A DNA stretch of 44,397 bases from contig NZ_SJOP01000029.1 of assembly GCF_004331415.1 (NCBI RefSeq), forward strand, positions 1 to 44,397, written 5' to 3'. The DNA is from Kosakonia quasisacchari. Lineage in GTDB: Bacteria; Pseudomonadota; Gammaproteobacteria; Enterobacterales; Enterobacteriaceae. Positions 7,673 to 15,241 of this stretch are shown one piece after another (the first letter of the stretch is position 1; the number at the start of each line of letters is the position of its first letter). The translations under genes were made by a program, and so were the position numbers. The notes beneath the pieces are model-generated. The model was given only the letters and a program-made list of their open reading frames with translations, was not told the origin of the DNA and did not search any database.

Positions 7673-9334
7673 ATGTTGGCACAACTGACCATCAGTAATT
7701 TCGCTATCGTCCGTGAGCTTGAGATTGATTTTCACAGCGGGATGACGGCTATTACCGGCGAAACCGGGGCGGGTAAATCCATTGCCATTGACGCACTCGG
7801 GCTCTGCCTGGGTGGTCGTGCGGATGCCGACATGGTGCGTGCCGGTGCGCCGCGCGCCGACCTGTGCGCCCGCTTTGCACTGAAAGATACCCCTGCCGCC
7901 CAGCGCTGGCTGGAAGAGAACCAGCTCGAAGATGGTCGTGAGTGTTTACTTCGCCGCGTGATCAGCAGTGACGGGCGCTCTCGCGGTTTTATCAACGGCA
8001 CAGCGGTGCCGCTTTCCCAGTTGCGCGAGCTGGGTCAGTTGCTCATTCAGATCCACGGTCAGCACGCGCATCAGCTTCTTATTAAGCCAGAGCAGCAGAA
8101 GAACCTGCTCGACGGCTACGCCGGTGAGTATGCACTCACTCTGCAAATGACCGAACGCTATCGCGCCTGGCATCAAAGCTGCCGTGAACTGGCTCAGCAT
8201 CAACAACAAAGCCAGGAGCGCGCGGCCCGAGCAGAGCTTTTGCACTATCAATTGAAAGAGCTGAATGAATTTAACCCGCAGCCAGGCGAGTTCGAGCAGA
8301 TTGACGAAGAGTACAAACGCCTCGCCAACAGCGGACAACTGCTTTCTACCAGCCAGCATGCACTGAATGTGCTGGCAGACGGTGAAGATACCAATCTGCA
8401 AAGCCAGCTCTATACCGCACGTCAGCTGCTTGGCGAACTGGCTGGCATGGATGAGCGTCTCTCTGGCGTGCTGGATATGCTCGAAGAAGCAGCCATTCAG
8501 ATTAGCGAGGCCAGCGATGAGCTTCGCCACTACTGCGACCGCTTAGAACTCGATCCGAACCGCTTGTACGAGCTGGAACAGCGCATCTCACGGCAGATCT
8601 CATTGGCGCGCAAACATCACATCAGCCCGGAAGAGTTGCCTCAGTTTCACCAGTCGCTGCTTGATGAACAACAGTTGCTTGACGATCAGGCCGACTCTCA
8701 GGAAACTCTGGCGCTGGCTGTCACACAACACCACCAGCTCGCGCTGGCTACCGCGCAGCAGTTGCATGACCAGCGCGTGAAATATGCGCAAGAACTTGGC
8801 GAATTAATTACCGAAAGCATGCATGCTCTCTCTATGCCGCATGGCGTGTTTTGCATTGATGTTGCGTTTGATGCGCACTCGCTGACAGCAGAAGGTGCCG
8901 ATCGCATTGAATTCCGTGTGACCACCAACCCCGGTCAGCCGCTGCAATCCATTGCCAAAGTCGCCTCCGGTGGTGAGTTGTCGCGTATTGCGCTGGCTAT
9001 CCAGGTGATCACCGCGCGGAAAATAGAAACCCCGGCGCTGATTTTCGATGAAGTCGACGTCGGCATTAGCGGCCCGACGGCCGTTGTTGTAGGCAAGTTA
9101 CTGCGCCAGTTGGGTGAATCCACGCAGGTAATGTGCGTAACGCACCTGCCACAAGTTGCCGGTTGTGGCCATCATCACTTCTTTGTCAGTAAAGAAACGG
9201 ATGGCGCAATGACCGAAACACATATGCAGCCGCTGGATAAACGCGCCCGTTTGCAGGAGCTGGCACGCCTGCTTGGCGGTAGTGAAGTGACCCGCAATGC
9301 GCTGGCTAACGCCAAAGAGCTGCTGGCCGCGTAA
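7673..9334 (+). CDS. recN: DNA repair protein RecN
   Basis: 553 residues, as in E. coli. RecN is an SMC-like ATPase that tethers DNA during double-strand break repair. Walker A GETGAGKS is at 29-36, long coiled-coil arms fill about 155-360, the ABC signature VASGGELSRIALAIQ is near 430 and the Walker B segment ALIFDEVDVGISG near 455. The C terminus ends ALANAKELLAA. Only 10 bases separate the start from the third LexA-like site. Confidence 0.98.
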   Translation: MLAQLTISNFAIVRELEIDFHSGMTAITGETGAGKSIAIDALGLCLGGRADADMVRAGAPRADLCARFALKDTPAAQRWLEENQLEDGRECLLRRVISSDGRSRGFINGTAVPLSQLRELGQLLIQIHGQHAHQLLIKPEQQKNLLDGYAGEYALTLQMTERYRAWHQSCRELAQHQQQSQERAARAELLHYQLKELNEFNPQPGEFEQIDEEYKRLANSGQLLSTSQHALNVLADGEDTNLQSQLYTARQLLGELAGMDERLSGVLDMLEEAAIQISEASDELRHYCDRLELDPNRLYELEQRISRQISLARKHHISPEELPQFHQSLLDEQQLLDDQADSQETLALAVTQHHQLALATAQQLHDQRVKYAQELGELITESMHALSMPHGVFCIDVAFDAHSLTAEGADRIEFRVTTNPGQPLQSIAKVASGGELSRIALAIQVITARKIETPALIFDEVDVGISGPTAVVVGKLLRQLGESTQVMCVTHLPQVAGCGHHHFFVSKETDGAMTETHMQPLDKRARLQELARLLGGSEVTRNALANAKELLAA

Positions 9335-9481
9335 ACTTTTTTGTAATATGACGGTCTGAGTTCTCGACAAAATCGACAACAGACCCACCGGCAAAGGTTT
9401 TAAACTGGCGAAAGGTCTATTATCATCGGCATATTACATATGAGCCACGTATTGTTCGGGCCGAAAAGGAATCAAATCACT

Positions 9482-9823
9482 ATGCGCTGTAAAATGCTGA
9501 CTGCTGCCGCAGCGGTTCTTCTGATGTTGACCGCAGGTTGCTCTACCGTAGAACGCGTGGTTTACCGTCCTGATATCAATCAGGGGAACTACCTGACGCC
9601 AAACGATGTTTCTAAAATCCGCGTGGGTATGACGCAACAGCAGGTTGCTTATGCACTGGGTACGCCGATGATGAGCGACCCGTTTGGCAGTAACACCTGG
9701 TTCTACGTGTTCCGCCAGCAACCAGGCCATGAAGATGTTTCGCAGCAAACCCTGACACTGACGTTCAGCAGCAACGGCGTATTGACCAATATGGATAACA
9801 AACCTGCGCTGACCAAAGACTAA
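9482..9823 (+). CDS. bamE: Outer membrane assembly lipoprotein BamE
   Basis: 113 residues with a lipoprotein signal peptide, lipobox LTAGC and lipidated Cys20. BamE is the small lipoprotein of the BAM complex that inserts beta-barrel proteins into the outer membrane, binding BamD and phosphatidylglycerol. The SmpA/OmlA fold is intact (NYLTPNDVSKIRVGMTQQQV, then the DPFGSNTWFYVFRQ strand). The start is the ATG before MRCKML; the upstream in-frame ATG at 9440 precedes a region with no family match. Confidence 0.97.
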   Translation: MRCKMLTAAAAVLLMLTAGCSTVERVVYRPDINQGNYLTPNDVSKIRVGMTQQQVAYALGTPMMSDPFGSNTWFYVFRQQPGHEDVSQQTLTLTFSSNGVLTNMDNKPALTKD

Positions 9824-9837
9824 GGTTGCAGAAATGC

Positions 9838-9864
9838 AAAAAGGTGCTCAATGAGCACTTTTTT
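9838..9864. terminator. Terminator between bamE and ratB
   Basis: GTGCTC (9844-9849) pairs with GAGCAC (9853-9858) around a three-base loop, with an A-tract before and six T after, so it can serve bamE on the plus strand and ratB on the minus strand. Confidence 0.8.
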
Positions 9865-9949
9865 GTTTGAGCCTTTTATGTCGGCTGTTTTCCCGTCGTT
9901 TTTTGCTTCTTCCCTGCTTGTACAGCGAACAAAACCCGGCTCTATCGCG

Positions 9950-10243
9950 TTACACTTTCTTTGCCGACTTCTCAGCGCGCTGGCGGCGCAACTCTTTCGG
10001 ATCAGCAATCAGCGGGCGGTAAATTTCTACGCGATCGCCATCATGCACAGGATCCTGTAATTTCACCGGGCGGCTGTAAATACCAACCTTATTCACGTTC
10101 AGATCAATATCATCACGCAGCTCGAGCAAACCGGAAGCACGTATCGCCTGCTCAACGGTTGCGCCCTCTTCGATCGTCACCCGTTGAAGATACTGTTTCT
10201 CCGGCAGTGCGTAAGCCACTTCAACAGCGATGTTACCCGGCAC
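9950..10243 (-). CDS. ratB: RnfH-family protein RatB/YfjF
   Basis: 97 residues beginning with GTG (VPGNIAVEVAYALPEKQYLQ). The family is a ubiquitin-like fold protein of unclear function, found next to ratA and, in other bacteria, with rnf genes. I chose the GTG because AGAGG lies at good spacing before it and the protein then matches the E. coli homologue; upstream residues belong to the overlapping ratA frame. The first 11 bases overlap the end of ratA, suggesting coupling. Confidence 0.93.
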   Translation of the reverse strand: MPGNIAVEVAYALPEKQYLQRVTIEEGATVEQAIRASGLLELRDDIDLNVNKVGIYSRPVKLQDPVHDGDRVEIYRPLIADPKELRRQRAEKSAKKV

Positions 10244-10670
10244 GATAAACCTCTTTCGCCCGATGCGTAAACGCCTGCACCATGTTTGCCGCCAGTTCTT
10301 TAAAGATACGGCCAAACGCCAGCTCAATCAGCTTATTGGTAAATTCAAAATCCAGCTGGAACTCAATCCGGCAGGCCTCGGCGCTCAGTGGGGTAAACTT
10401 CCAGCCGCCGATCAAAGATTTGAATGGACCATCAACAAGGTGCATCAAAATGCTTTGATTCGTGTCCAGCGTATTACGCGTGGTAAAGGTTTTGCTGATC
10501 CCGGCCTTGGAAACATCCACCGCCGCCGTCATTTGCGTCGGCCCGGATTCCAGCACTCGGCTGCCAGTACAGCCAGGCAAAAACTGCGGGTAAGATTTCA
10601 CATCATTCACTAACTTGTACATTTGTTCCGCGCTGTAAGGCACTAGCGCAGTACGGCTAATCTGAGGCAT
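10233..10670 (-). CDS. ratA: RatA/PasT, START/coenzyme Q-binding domain protein
   Basis: 145 residues from MPQISRTALVPYSAEQMYKL, a START-like (COQ10 type) domain throughout. In E. coli the protein is described both as a toxin that blocks 70S assembly and as a respiration or persistence factor (PasT); the sequence does not decide. The start is the ATG that begins the conserved domain; 26 further in-frame codons upstream are not conserved. It forms a pair with ratB and is divergent to smpB. Confidence 0.95.
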   Translation of the reverse strand: MPQISRTALVPYSAEQMYKLVNDVKSYPQFLPGCTGSRVLESGPTQMTAAVDVSKAGISKTFTTRNTLDTNQSILMHLVDGPFKSLIGGWKFTPLSAEACRIEFQLDFEFTNKLIELAFGRIFKELAANMVQAFTHRAKEVYRAG

Positions 10671-10828
10671 ATCGTTTTCCGCGTTCACACAATCGTCAAA
10701 TAATACCATTTCCCCAGGATGAAAGGAAAACGCTATGCCCGAACTCATGCTAAGATATCCGGCTAAACCTCACGGGACGCAATGAGGTCAGTTTCAGATA
10801 TCAGATTACCGGATGGCTTCACGACACT

Positions 10829-11311
10829 ATGACGAAGAAAAAAGCATACAAACCAGGTTCAGCCACCATTGCGCTGAATAAGCGCGCCCGCCATGAATAC
10901 TTTATCGAAGAGGAATTTGAGGCCGGGCTGGCACTGCAGGGCTGGGAAGTAAAATCCTTACGCGCCGGTAAAGCAAACATTGGCGACAGCTACGTTATTC
11001 TGAAAGACGGCGAAGCCTTTCTGTTTGGCGCAAACTTTACGCCGCTGACCGTAGCCTCCAGCCACTACGTTTGCGATCCGACTCGCACACGCAAACTGCT
11101 GCTTAACCAGCGCGAACTCGATTCACTCTACGGCCGCATCAACCGCGAAGGTTATACCGTGGTGGCGCTGTCGCTGTACTGGAAAAACGCTTGGTGCAAA
11201 GTAAAAATCGGCGTGGCGAAAGGTAAGAAACAGCACGACAAACGCACCGATCTGAAAGAGCGTGAATGGCAACTGGATAAAGCACGCATTATGAAAAACG
11301 CCGGGCGTTAA
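10829..11311 (+). CDS. smpB: SsrA-binding protein SmpB
   Basis: 160 residues, same as E. coli. SmpB binds tmRNA and places it in stalled ribosomes for trans-translation. The OB-fold core (EYFIEEEFEAGLALQGWEVK...) and the basic C-terminal tail that folds in the mRNA channel (KGKKQHDKRTDLKEREWQLDKARIMKN) are intact. Its RNA partner ssrA lies 450 bases downstream. Confidence 0.98.
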   Translation: MTKKKAYKPGSATIALNKRARHEYFIEEEFEAGLALQGWEVKSLRAGKANIGDSYVILKDGEAFLFGANFTPLTVASSHYVCDPTRTRKLLLNQRELDSLYGRINREGYTVVALSLYWKNAWCKVKIGVAKGKKQHDKRTDLKEREWQLDKARIMKNAGR

Positions 11312-11324
11312 CCTCGCCCGACTC

Positions 11325-11347
11325 GCCCTCTCACGCCGGGAGAGGGC
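11325..11347 (+). terminator. Hairpin after smpB, possible terminator
   Basis: GCCCTCTC pairs with GAGAGGGC (8 bp, 7-base loop) 13 bases after the smpB stop. No T-run follows, so termination would be weak or Rho-assisted. Confidence 0.4.
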
Positions 11348-11741
11348 ATTCAACGCTTCTCAACACTCCCTAAGCGCTTCATTCAATTTGTTCAATACCT
11401 TATAAGATAATCCAGCATCGATTTTGACCAGTCATGATCACCACGTCTGTAATCTCCCAGTTGAACAGAAAATGTTTCCCATTGCGGTAGATAATCTCGG
11501 CGCTTTTTTGCGCACGTAACCTATTGGCATTCTGCGATAAGCTATGGCTGATCAAGCCAATTTATGTTCGCTCTGATAAATTGACTGTTTCTTATGAAGC
11601 CTTCGTTTTGCACGCGGTAATAACAAAAATGGCATGATGGTATACAGCAGGTGCCCTGCCAGGTAAACACATACCAACTACTTCGCCCCCCTCGTTAAAA
11701 GTCATTGTGATATGGACTGGAATGGCACGTCATAAATCTGT
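11348..11741. other. smpB-ssrA spacer with no convincing gene
   Basis: About 395 bases without a supported gene. The minus strand holds a 51-codon open stretch (11400-11555) with a coding-like composition, including EIIYRNGKHFLFNWEITDVV; it starts only with TTG or ATT and lacks a clear ribosome-binding site. It may be the end of a decayed gene left by an earlier insertion at ssrA. Otherwise I see nothing but the ssrA promoter at the right end. Confidence 0.5.
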
Positions 11742-11747
11742 TATACT
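11742..11747 (+). promoter_or_regulatory. ssrA promoter -10 element
   Basis: TATACT 15 bases before the mature tmRNA 5' end. The -35 region is not recognisable at 16-18 bases, so only the -10 is assigned. Confidence 0.5.
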
Positions 11748-11762
11748 CACCGTCACACTTTT

Positions 11763-12126
11763 GGGGCTGATTCTGGATTCGACGGGATTCGCGAAACCCA
11801 AGGTGCATGCCGAGGGGCGGTTGGCCTCGTAAAAAGCCGCAAAAAAATAGTCGCAAACGACGAAAACTACGCTTTAGCAGCTTAATAACCTGCTTAGAGC
11901 CCTCTCTCCCTAGCCTCCGCTCTTAGGACGGGGATCAAGAGAGGTCAAACCCAAAAGAGATCGCGTGGATGCCCTGCCTGGGGTTGAAGCGTTAAAACTA
12001 ATCAGGCTAGTTTGTTAGTGGCGTGTCCGTCCGCAGCCGGCAAGCGAAATCAAAGACTGGACTAAGCATGTAGTACCGAGGATGTAGGAATTTCGGACGC
12101 GGGTTCAACTCCCGCCAGCTCCACCA
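11763..12126 (+). ncRNA. ssrA: Transfer-messenger RNA (tmRNA, SsrA)
   Basis: 364 nt from GGGGCTGATTCTGGATTC to the 3' CCA, nearly identical to E. coli tmRNA. The tRNA-like domain closes with the 3' segment ending GCCAGCTCCACCA, and the tag reading frame runs from GCA (11853) to TAA (11885), encoding ANDENYALAA. It rescues stalled ribosomes and tags the product for ClpXP. Small differences from the E. coli sequence lie in the A-run before the resume codon and in the pseudoknot region. The prophage begins at its 3' end. Confidence 0.98.
12100..12126 (+). other. Probable prophage attachment site in the ssrA 3' end
   Basis: The ssrA 3' end (T-arm and acceptor strand) is a common tyrosine-recombinase target, and phage-type sequence begins directly after CCA. 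The normal chromosomal ssrA terminator known from E. coli is absent. No second copy of this sequence is in the window, so the exact core cannot be defined; the partner site should lie past the right edge. Confidence 0.5.
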
Positions 12127-12600
12127 AATATACATGGACAGTGGCAGGACAGAGTCTTAAAAAACAGTAAGTTAGCCACTTATCCCGGACGGTGACCGGA
12201 CACCAAATGGACAAAAAAGGATACGTAAAGGAGCCGCGGCTCATAGATGAATGAAGTCCGCGAAATCGACTGCACCAAAGAAGTTGAAAATCAACTTTGT
12301 CAGGTGCAGTTTTTTTATGGGAACCGATAATTTTTTCCTCAGTGAGATTAACGGTCATTAACTGCTACCTTCACCTTTCCTTCATCATGAATATGGTCGC
12401 CGTTCTTCGGCGATATGCTTTTATCACAATAGGTATTTTGGTTACCGCAGGGATCGGCTCTCATTGAGAAGGCAAGGTAACAGTGGATTGATCAGCCTGA
12501 AATTAGAAGGGCCTGAATCCGGTATAATACCGAACCCAAGCCCTGAAAAGCCGCTTAACTTAAACTTCCTAATTTATAGTGTCAGTCAAGAAGCATTTTT
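12127..12600. other. Gene-free stretch between ssrA and the first prophage gene
   Basis: About 470 bases with no credible gene. It holds a strong plus-strand terminator (12270-12316) and a palindrome CGGTAT-A-ATACCG (12530-12542 approximately) that contains a TATAAT-like hexamer. The minus-strand open frame that spans the ssrA 3' end is an artefact of tmRNA sequence. Confidence 0.6.
12270..12316 (+). terminator. Strong terminator downstream of ssrA
   Basis: CTGCACC (12270-12276) pairs with GGTGCAG (12303-12309), with an inner stem AAGTTGA/TCAACTT, followed by seven T. It can end ssrA transcription in place of the native terminator displaced by prophage integration. Confidence 0.85.
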
Positions 12601-12610
12601 TACAGCGAAA

Positions 12611-12760
12611 TTAAGCTGCTTTTTTCTCTGAACAACTGCAAAGTGGAATCGGAAATGGCTTCCCTTTCTTTGCGTGACGCACTACGCCATCAACCACGAC
12701 GGTATAGCGAAAAATAATCTCGCAAGTACTTCCACATTTGCGACAGGTTCCAGTAGCCAT
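12611..12760 (-). CDS. Small zinc-ribbon-like protein, unknown function
   Basis: 49 residues from MATGTCRKCGSTCEIIFRYT to PLCSCSEKKAA. Two cysteine pairs (CRKCGSTC near the N terminus and CSC near the end) with a basic middle suggest a metal-binding ribbon, though the spacing is irregular. I chose the ATG at 12760 because AGGGA lies upstream; a start at 12793 has no ribosome-binding site. A 25-codon ORF (12765-12842) stops five bases before it, so translation may be coupled. It is the last prophage gene before ssrA. Function unknown. Confidence 0.6.
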   Translation of the reverse strand: MATGTCRKCGSTCEIIFRYTVVVDGVVRHAKKGKPFPIPLCSCSEKKAA

Positions 12761-12764
12761 AGGT

Positions 12765-12932
12765 CTACATTCCCTGCATACCTGTAAACCCATACAGGTT
12801 GCGAATTGCCAGGAGAACCGCTAGACTTCGTTTGTCAAACATACGTGTAGCGGATGGGTTACCTCCATACACACCGGAAAGTTTCTCAGACTTTCCGCCC
12901 CCCAAGGCCCTGTTCTCAGCAGGGCTTTGTTT
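12765..12932 (-). ncRNA. Structured leader upstream of the zinc-ribbon ORF
   Basis: Four inverted repeats in 170 bases: CAGGGC/GCCCTG (12907-12925), CGGAAAGT/ACTTTCCG (12875-12897), CCGCTA/TAGCGG (12818-12853) and CCTGTA/TACAGG (12781-12798). In addition AACCCAT in the 5' part is complementary to ATGGGTT in the 3' part. A 25-codon ORF (MFDKRSLAVLLAIRNLYGFT...) lies within. This arrangement is reminiscent of phage C4/IsrK-type regulatory RNAs, but I cannot confirm the family. The structures are seen; regulation is inferred. Confidence 0.4.
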
Positions 12933-12934
12933 TT
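12904..12934 (+). terminator. Plus-strand intrinsic terminator
   Basis: AAGGCCCTG pairs with CAGGGCTTT around TTCTCAG-type loop sequence, then GTTTTT. It would end plus-strand transcripts crossing the leader region, just before the end of the convergent hicAB operon. Confidence 0.55.
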
Positions 12935-13373
12935 AATTTTCTACTGACTCCAAAGGCACTGACCATGGGAGTTTAATGGTACGCATCGGGGTTCGTTCCA
13001 ATATTGTCTCAAACGCCAGCTTTAATGTAATAGATGTAAAATTCTCGAAGAACCATAGATTTGATGTGTAAAATTCTTCACTAATGGGCTCATCGCCTTC
13101 TATATCATAGAAGACATCTATCTTAACATTGGCTTCAAATGCCAACCCATTTTCGTCTGGCTCATCAGGATTATCTAGAGCTTCATCGGTATAGCCTTTA
13201 ATCGAAGCCTCTAAAACCATTTGTGCCCAGCTTTTTTTATCTTCCTCATCATAGCCAGAAGCAAACTGACCATCGCTAACGAGCAGTTTAAAGCGCCCGC
13301 CCTCACTGTCTTTGTGTTCAACAAACTGTGACGAAGAAATTTCAAAACCTTTATATTTGATTTTTTCCAGCAT
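12933..13373 (-). CDS. Unknown protein coupled to hicAB
   Basis: 146 residues, strongly acidic (SDGQFASGYDEEDKKSW, NPDEPDENGLAFEANVKIDV), no membrane segment or recognised motif. The start (MLEKIKYKGFEISSSQF) overlaps the hicB stop as TAATG, so translation is coupled. The first residues (KIKYKGFE) echo the start of the neighbouring HicB (MLKYKGYFG), which could mean a diverged partner domain or chance. Low GC like hicAB. Its constant association with the toxin-antitoxin pair would suggest a regulator or accessory of it; function unknown. Confidence 0.8.
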   Translation of the reverse strand: MLEKIKYKGFEISSSQFVEHKDSEGGRFKLLVSDGQFASGYDEEDKKSWAQMVLEASIKGYTDEALDNPDEPDENGLAFEANVKIDVFYDIEGDEPISEEFYTSNLWFFENFTSITLKLAFETILERTPMRTIKLPWSVPLESVEN

Positions 13374-13831
13374 TAGTGTCGAGTCCCTTTTTCAACATTC
13401 CCTCTCCACTTCGGTTCGCGTTCTGAGGGTGTGAAATACTCATGCGAAAAAACCTCAGTTCTCTCACGTTTTTCAAAGTGGAAATGAAATTCTTTCTTAT
13501 CTACCACCTTTTCTTCAATCGCTGTTTTTACATAGTCGTTGAGGCTCTTGCCATGAGCACAAGCTGCCAAATAGGCCTTTTTATGGAGTTCTGAGCCTAT
13601 ACGAACGTTGAATGTACCACTCATTGGTTTTTCTGGTTCTTTCTTTAAGGCCATGCATGTTTCCAGATAATCATCAACAGCTTCCTCAAAAGCTAGTTGT
13701 AAACCATCAAGGGTTTCGGCTTCGTAAGTTATAAGATCATTTACGCATTGAATTTTTCCATGAAGAACCTTGTCTTCCAAAGAAAACTCAACACTTCCAA
13801 AATAACCTTTATATTTCAACATATTACTCAT
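13373..13831 (-). CDS. hicB: HicB antitoxin with ribbon-helix-helix tail
   Basis: 152 residues. The N-terminal part has the degenerate RNase H-like HicB fold (LEDKVLHGKIQCVNDLITYE, then AETLDGLQLAFEEAVDDYLE), and the C-terminal part an Arc-type ribbon-helix-helix (SGTFNVRIGSELHKKAYLAA, GKSLNDYVKTAIEEKV, about 90-130) for DNA binding. It should neutralise HicA and repress the operon. The start overlaps the end of hicA by eight bases; a second start at MLKYKG (13822) is possible. Confidence 0.93.
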   Translation of the reverse strand: MSNMLKYKGYFGSVEFSLEDKVLHGKIQCVNDLITYEAETLDGLQLAFEEAVDDYLETCMALKKEPEKPMSGTFNVRIGSELHKKAYLAACAHGKSLNDYVKTAIEEKVVDKKEFHFHFEKRERTEVFSHEYFTPSEREPKWRGNVEKGTRH

Positions 13832-14072
13832 GATTATCTAGCTCATCTAAAAGAGTCTTAACTTCCTTGAGTACGTACCCTTTCACAACATTTCCCGGAT
13901 GAGGGCAATGAAATGACACTAACCTACCGTGATCATTGACAAATTTTCTCTTTGAACCAGAGCCGTTTAAAATATTAAAACCATACTGACCAAGAAGTGT
14001 AACAAGCTCTTCCCAGGTAAAATCCTTTGGCAGCGCTCCAAGCCGCTCCCTTAGTTTTTTGCTTTTACTCAT
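13824..14072 (-). CDS. hicA: HicA toxin, mRNA interferase family
   Basis: 82 residues. The dsRBD-like HicA fold is recognised by KDFTWEELVTLLGQYGF and the C-terminal PHPGNVVKGYVLKEVKTLL. In many HicA toxins the catalytic histidine sits in a GSHH motif; here that place reads GSGSKRKF, a variant also usual in the subfamily that begins with ALPKDFTW, with histidines only in HCPHPG (55-58). First gene of the operon hicA-hicB-unknown. The candidate promoter is so close that the mRNA would be almost leaderless. Confidence 0.92.
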   Translation of the reverse strand: MSKSKKLRERLGALPKDFTWEELVTLLGQYGFNILNGSGSKRKFVNDHGRLVSFHCPHPGNVVKGYVLKEVKTLLDELDNHE

Positions 14073-14075
14073 TCA

Positions 14076-14119
14076 AGTATATCCATTGAGAGCATGTTTG
14101 CAACTAAAATCCAGTTGCA
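14076..14119 (-). promoter_or_regulatory. hicA promoter with inverted-repeat operator
   Basis: On the minus strand TTGCAA (14103-14098) and TATACT (14081-14076) are 16 bases apart. The perfect inverted repeat TGCAACT-N7-AGTTGCA (14099-14119) overlaps the -35, a good place for HicB autorepression. The -10 ends only three bases before the hicA ATG, which would place the transcript start at or just inside the gene; an unseen upstream promoter or a leaderless message is implied. Confidence 0.55.
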
Positions 14120-14550
14120 TGAAATTGTACATAAAACTCTCGCAAAAATCATTACTTTTAATAGTGATATACACGAGAGGTCTTAACACAATTGACACAA
14201 AGCAGATTTTCATAATTCAGATGGATAAACAGTTTGACGTCACGGCTTCTGCATTGGGAATCCCTAAAATAGCTAAGCTTGAGGTCCTAAGGGGCTCTGA
14301 ATCAGAGATATTGTAACGACCAAAAATCTCAAAAGAAACCAACCCATTGTTGTTGTTTTTTATGCCTGCGATCAGGCAAGAAAAAACCCTGTCTGTTCGG
14401 TACGTTTTTGAGAGGTACTTACCAGAATCGCTGACCGTTCCTTTACTTAAATTTCCGTGTACTGTTAAATCAAATTCCCTTATAAAACGTAGTACTTAAG
14501 GGTGCGCACCAGTTTTTCTTCCTGCCCTATACTTTCAGCATTACAGTGCT
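14120..14550. other. Spacer between hicA and the SRAP gene
   Basis: About 430 AT-rich bases with no gene I can support; short open frames here lack ribosome-binding sites and codon bias. A TATACT (14528-14533 approximately) lies about 30 bases before the SRAP gene start and may be its -10. GCCTG-cgat-CAGGC near 14368-14381 is a small hairpin. Confidence 0.5.
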
Positions 14551-14560
14551 GGAGGTGTCT

Positions 14561-15241
14561 ATGTGTGGACGTTTTGCACAAGCTCAAACCCGTGAAGAAT
14601 ATCTGGCTTACCTGGCCGATGAAGCCGAACGTGATATTCCATATGATCCAGAACCCATTGGACGCTATAACGTGGCTCCGGGAACCAAAGTTCTGATACT
14701 CAGCGAGCGCGATAATATTTTACACCTCGATCCAGTAATCTGGTCATATTCACCAGGATGGTGGGATAAACCGCCAGTGATTAATGCGCGGGTAGAAACT
14801 GCGGCTACCAGCAGAATGTTCAAACCTATGTGGCAACATGGGCGCGCAATTTGTTTCGCTGACGGTTGGTTTGAATGGAAAAAGGAGGGAGACAAAAAAC
14901 AACCCTATTTCATCCACCGCGCCGACGGCCAGCCAATTTTCATGGCTGTGATCGGAAGCACACCGTTCGAGCGAGGTGATGAGGCGGAAGGATTTTTGAT
15001 TGTTACAGCAGCTGCCGATAAAGGCCTGGTGGATATCCATGACAGGCGACCGCTAGTGCTTTCTCCTGAAGCGGCGCGTGAATGGATGCGACAGGATGTC
15101 GGAGGAAAGGAAGCGGAGGATATAGCTGCCGGCGGTGTTGTGCCCGCCGACAAGTTTATATGGCACGCTGTAGCTCGCGCCGTTGGGAACGTGAAGAATC
15201 AAGGAGTGGAATTGATATTTCCGATTAATGGAGATTTATAA
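14561..15241 (+). CDS. yedK: SRAP-domain abasic-site crosslinking protein (YedK/HMCES family)
   Basis: 226 residues from MCGRFAQAQTREEYLAYLAD with GGAGGTG before the ATG; Met removal exposes the catalytic Cys2. The family forms a thiazolidine crosslink with abasic sites in single-stranded DNA and shields them from strand breaks. The active-site set known from YedK is present: Cys2, Asn75 (INARVET), Glu105 (WFEW) and His160 (IHDRRP). The sequence is very close to chromosomal YedK but lies in the prophage, next to umuDC, as a plus-strand gene among minus-strand ones. Its end overlaps the convergent membrane protein gene by 17 bases. Confidence 0.95.
   Translation: MCGRFAQAQTREEYLAYLADEAERDIPYDPEPIGRYNVAPGTKVLILSERDNILHLDPVIWSYSPGWWDKPPVINARVETAATSRMFKPMWQHGRAICFADGWFEWKKEGDKKQPYFIHRADGQPIFMAVIGSTPFERGDEAEGFLIVTAAADKGLVDIHDRRPLVLSPEAAREWMRQDVGGKEAEDIAAGGVVPADKFIWHAVARAVGNVKNQGVELIFPINGDL

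Noticed and set aside
12062..12358. 98-codon minus-strand frame across the ssrA 3' end
   Set aside because: Much of it is antisense to tmRNA; this is a well-known spurious annotation at tRNA-like genes and has no ribosome-binding site.
14059..14316. Plus-strand frame opposite the start of hicA
   Set aside because: Overlaps the hicA promoter and coding start, no ribosome-binding site, no recognisable features.
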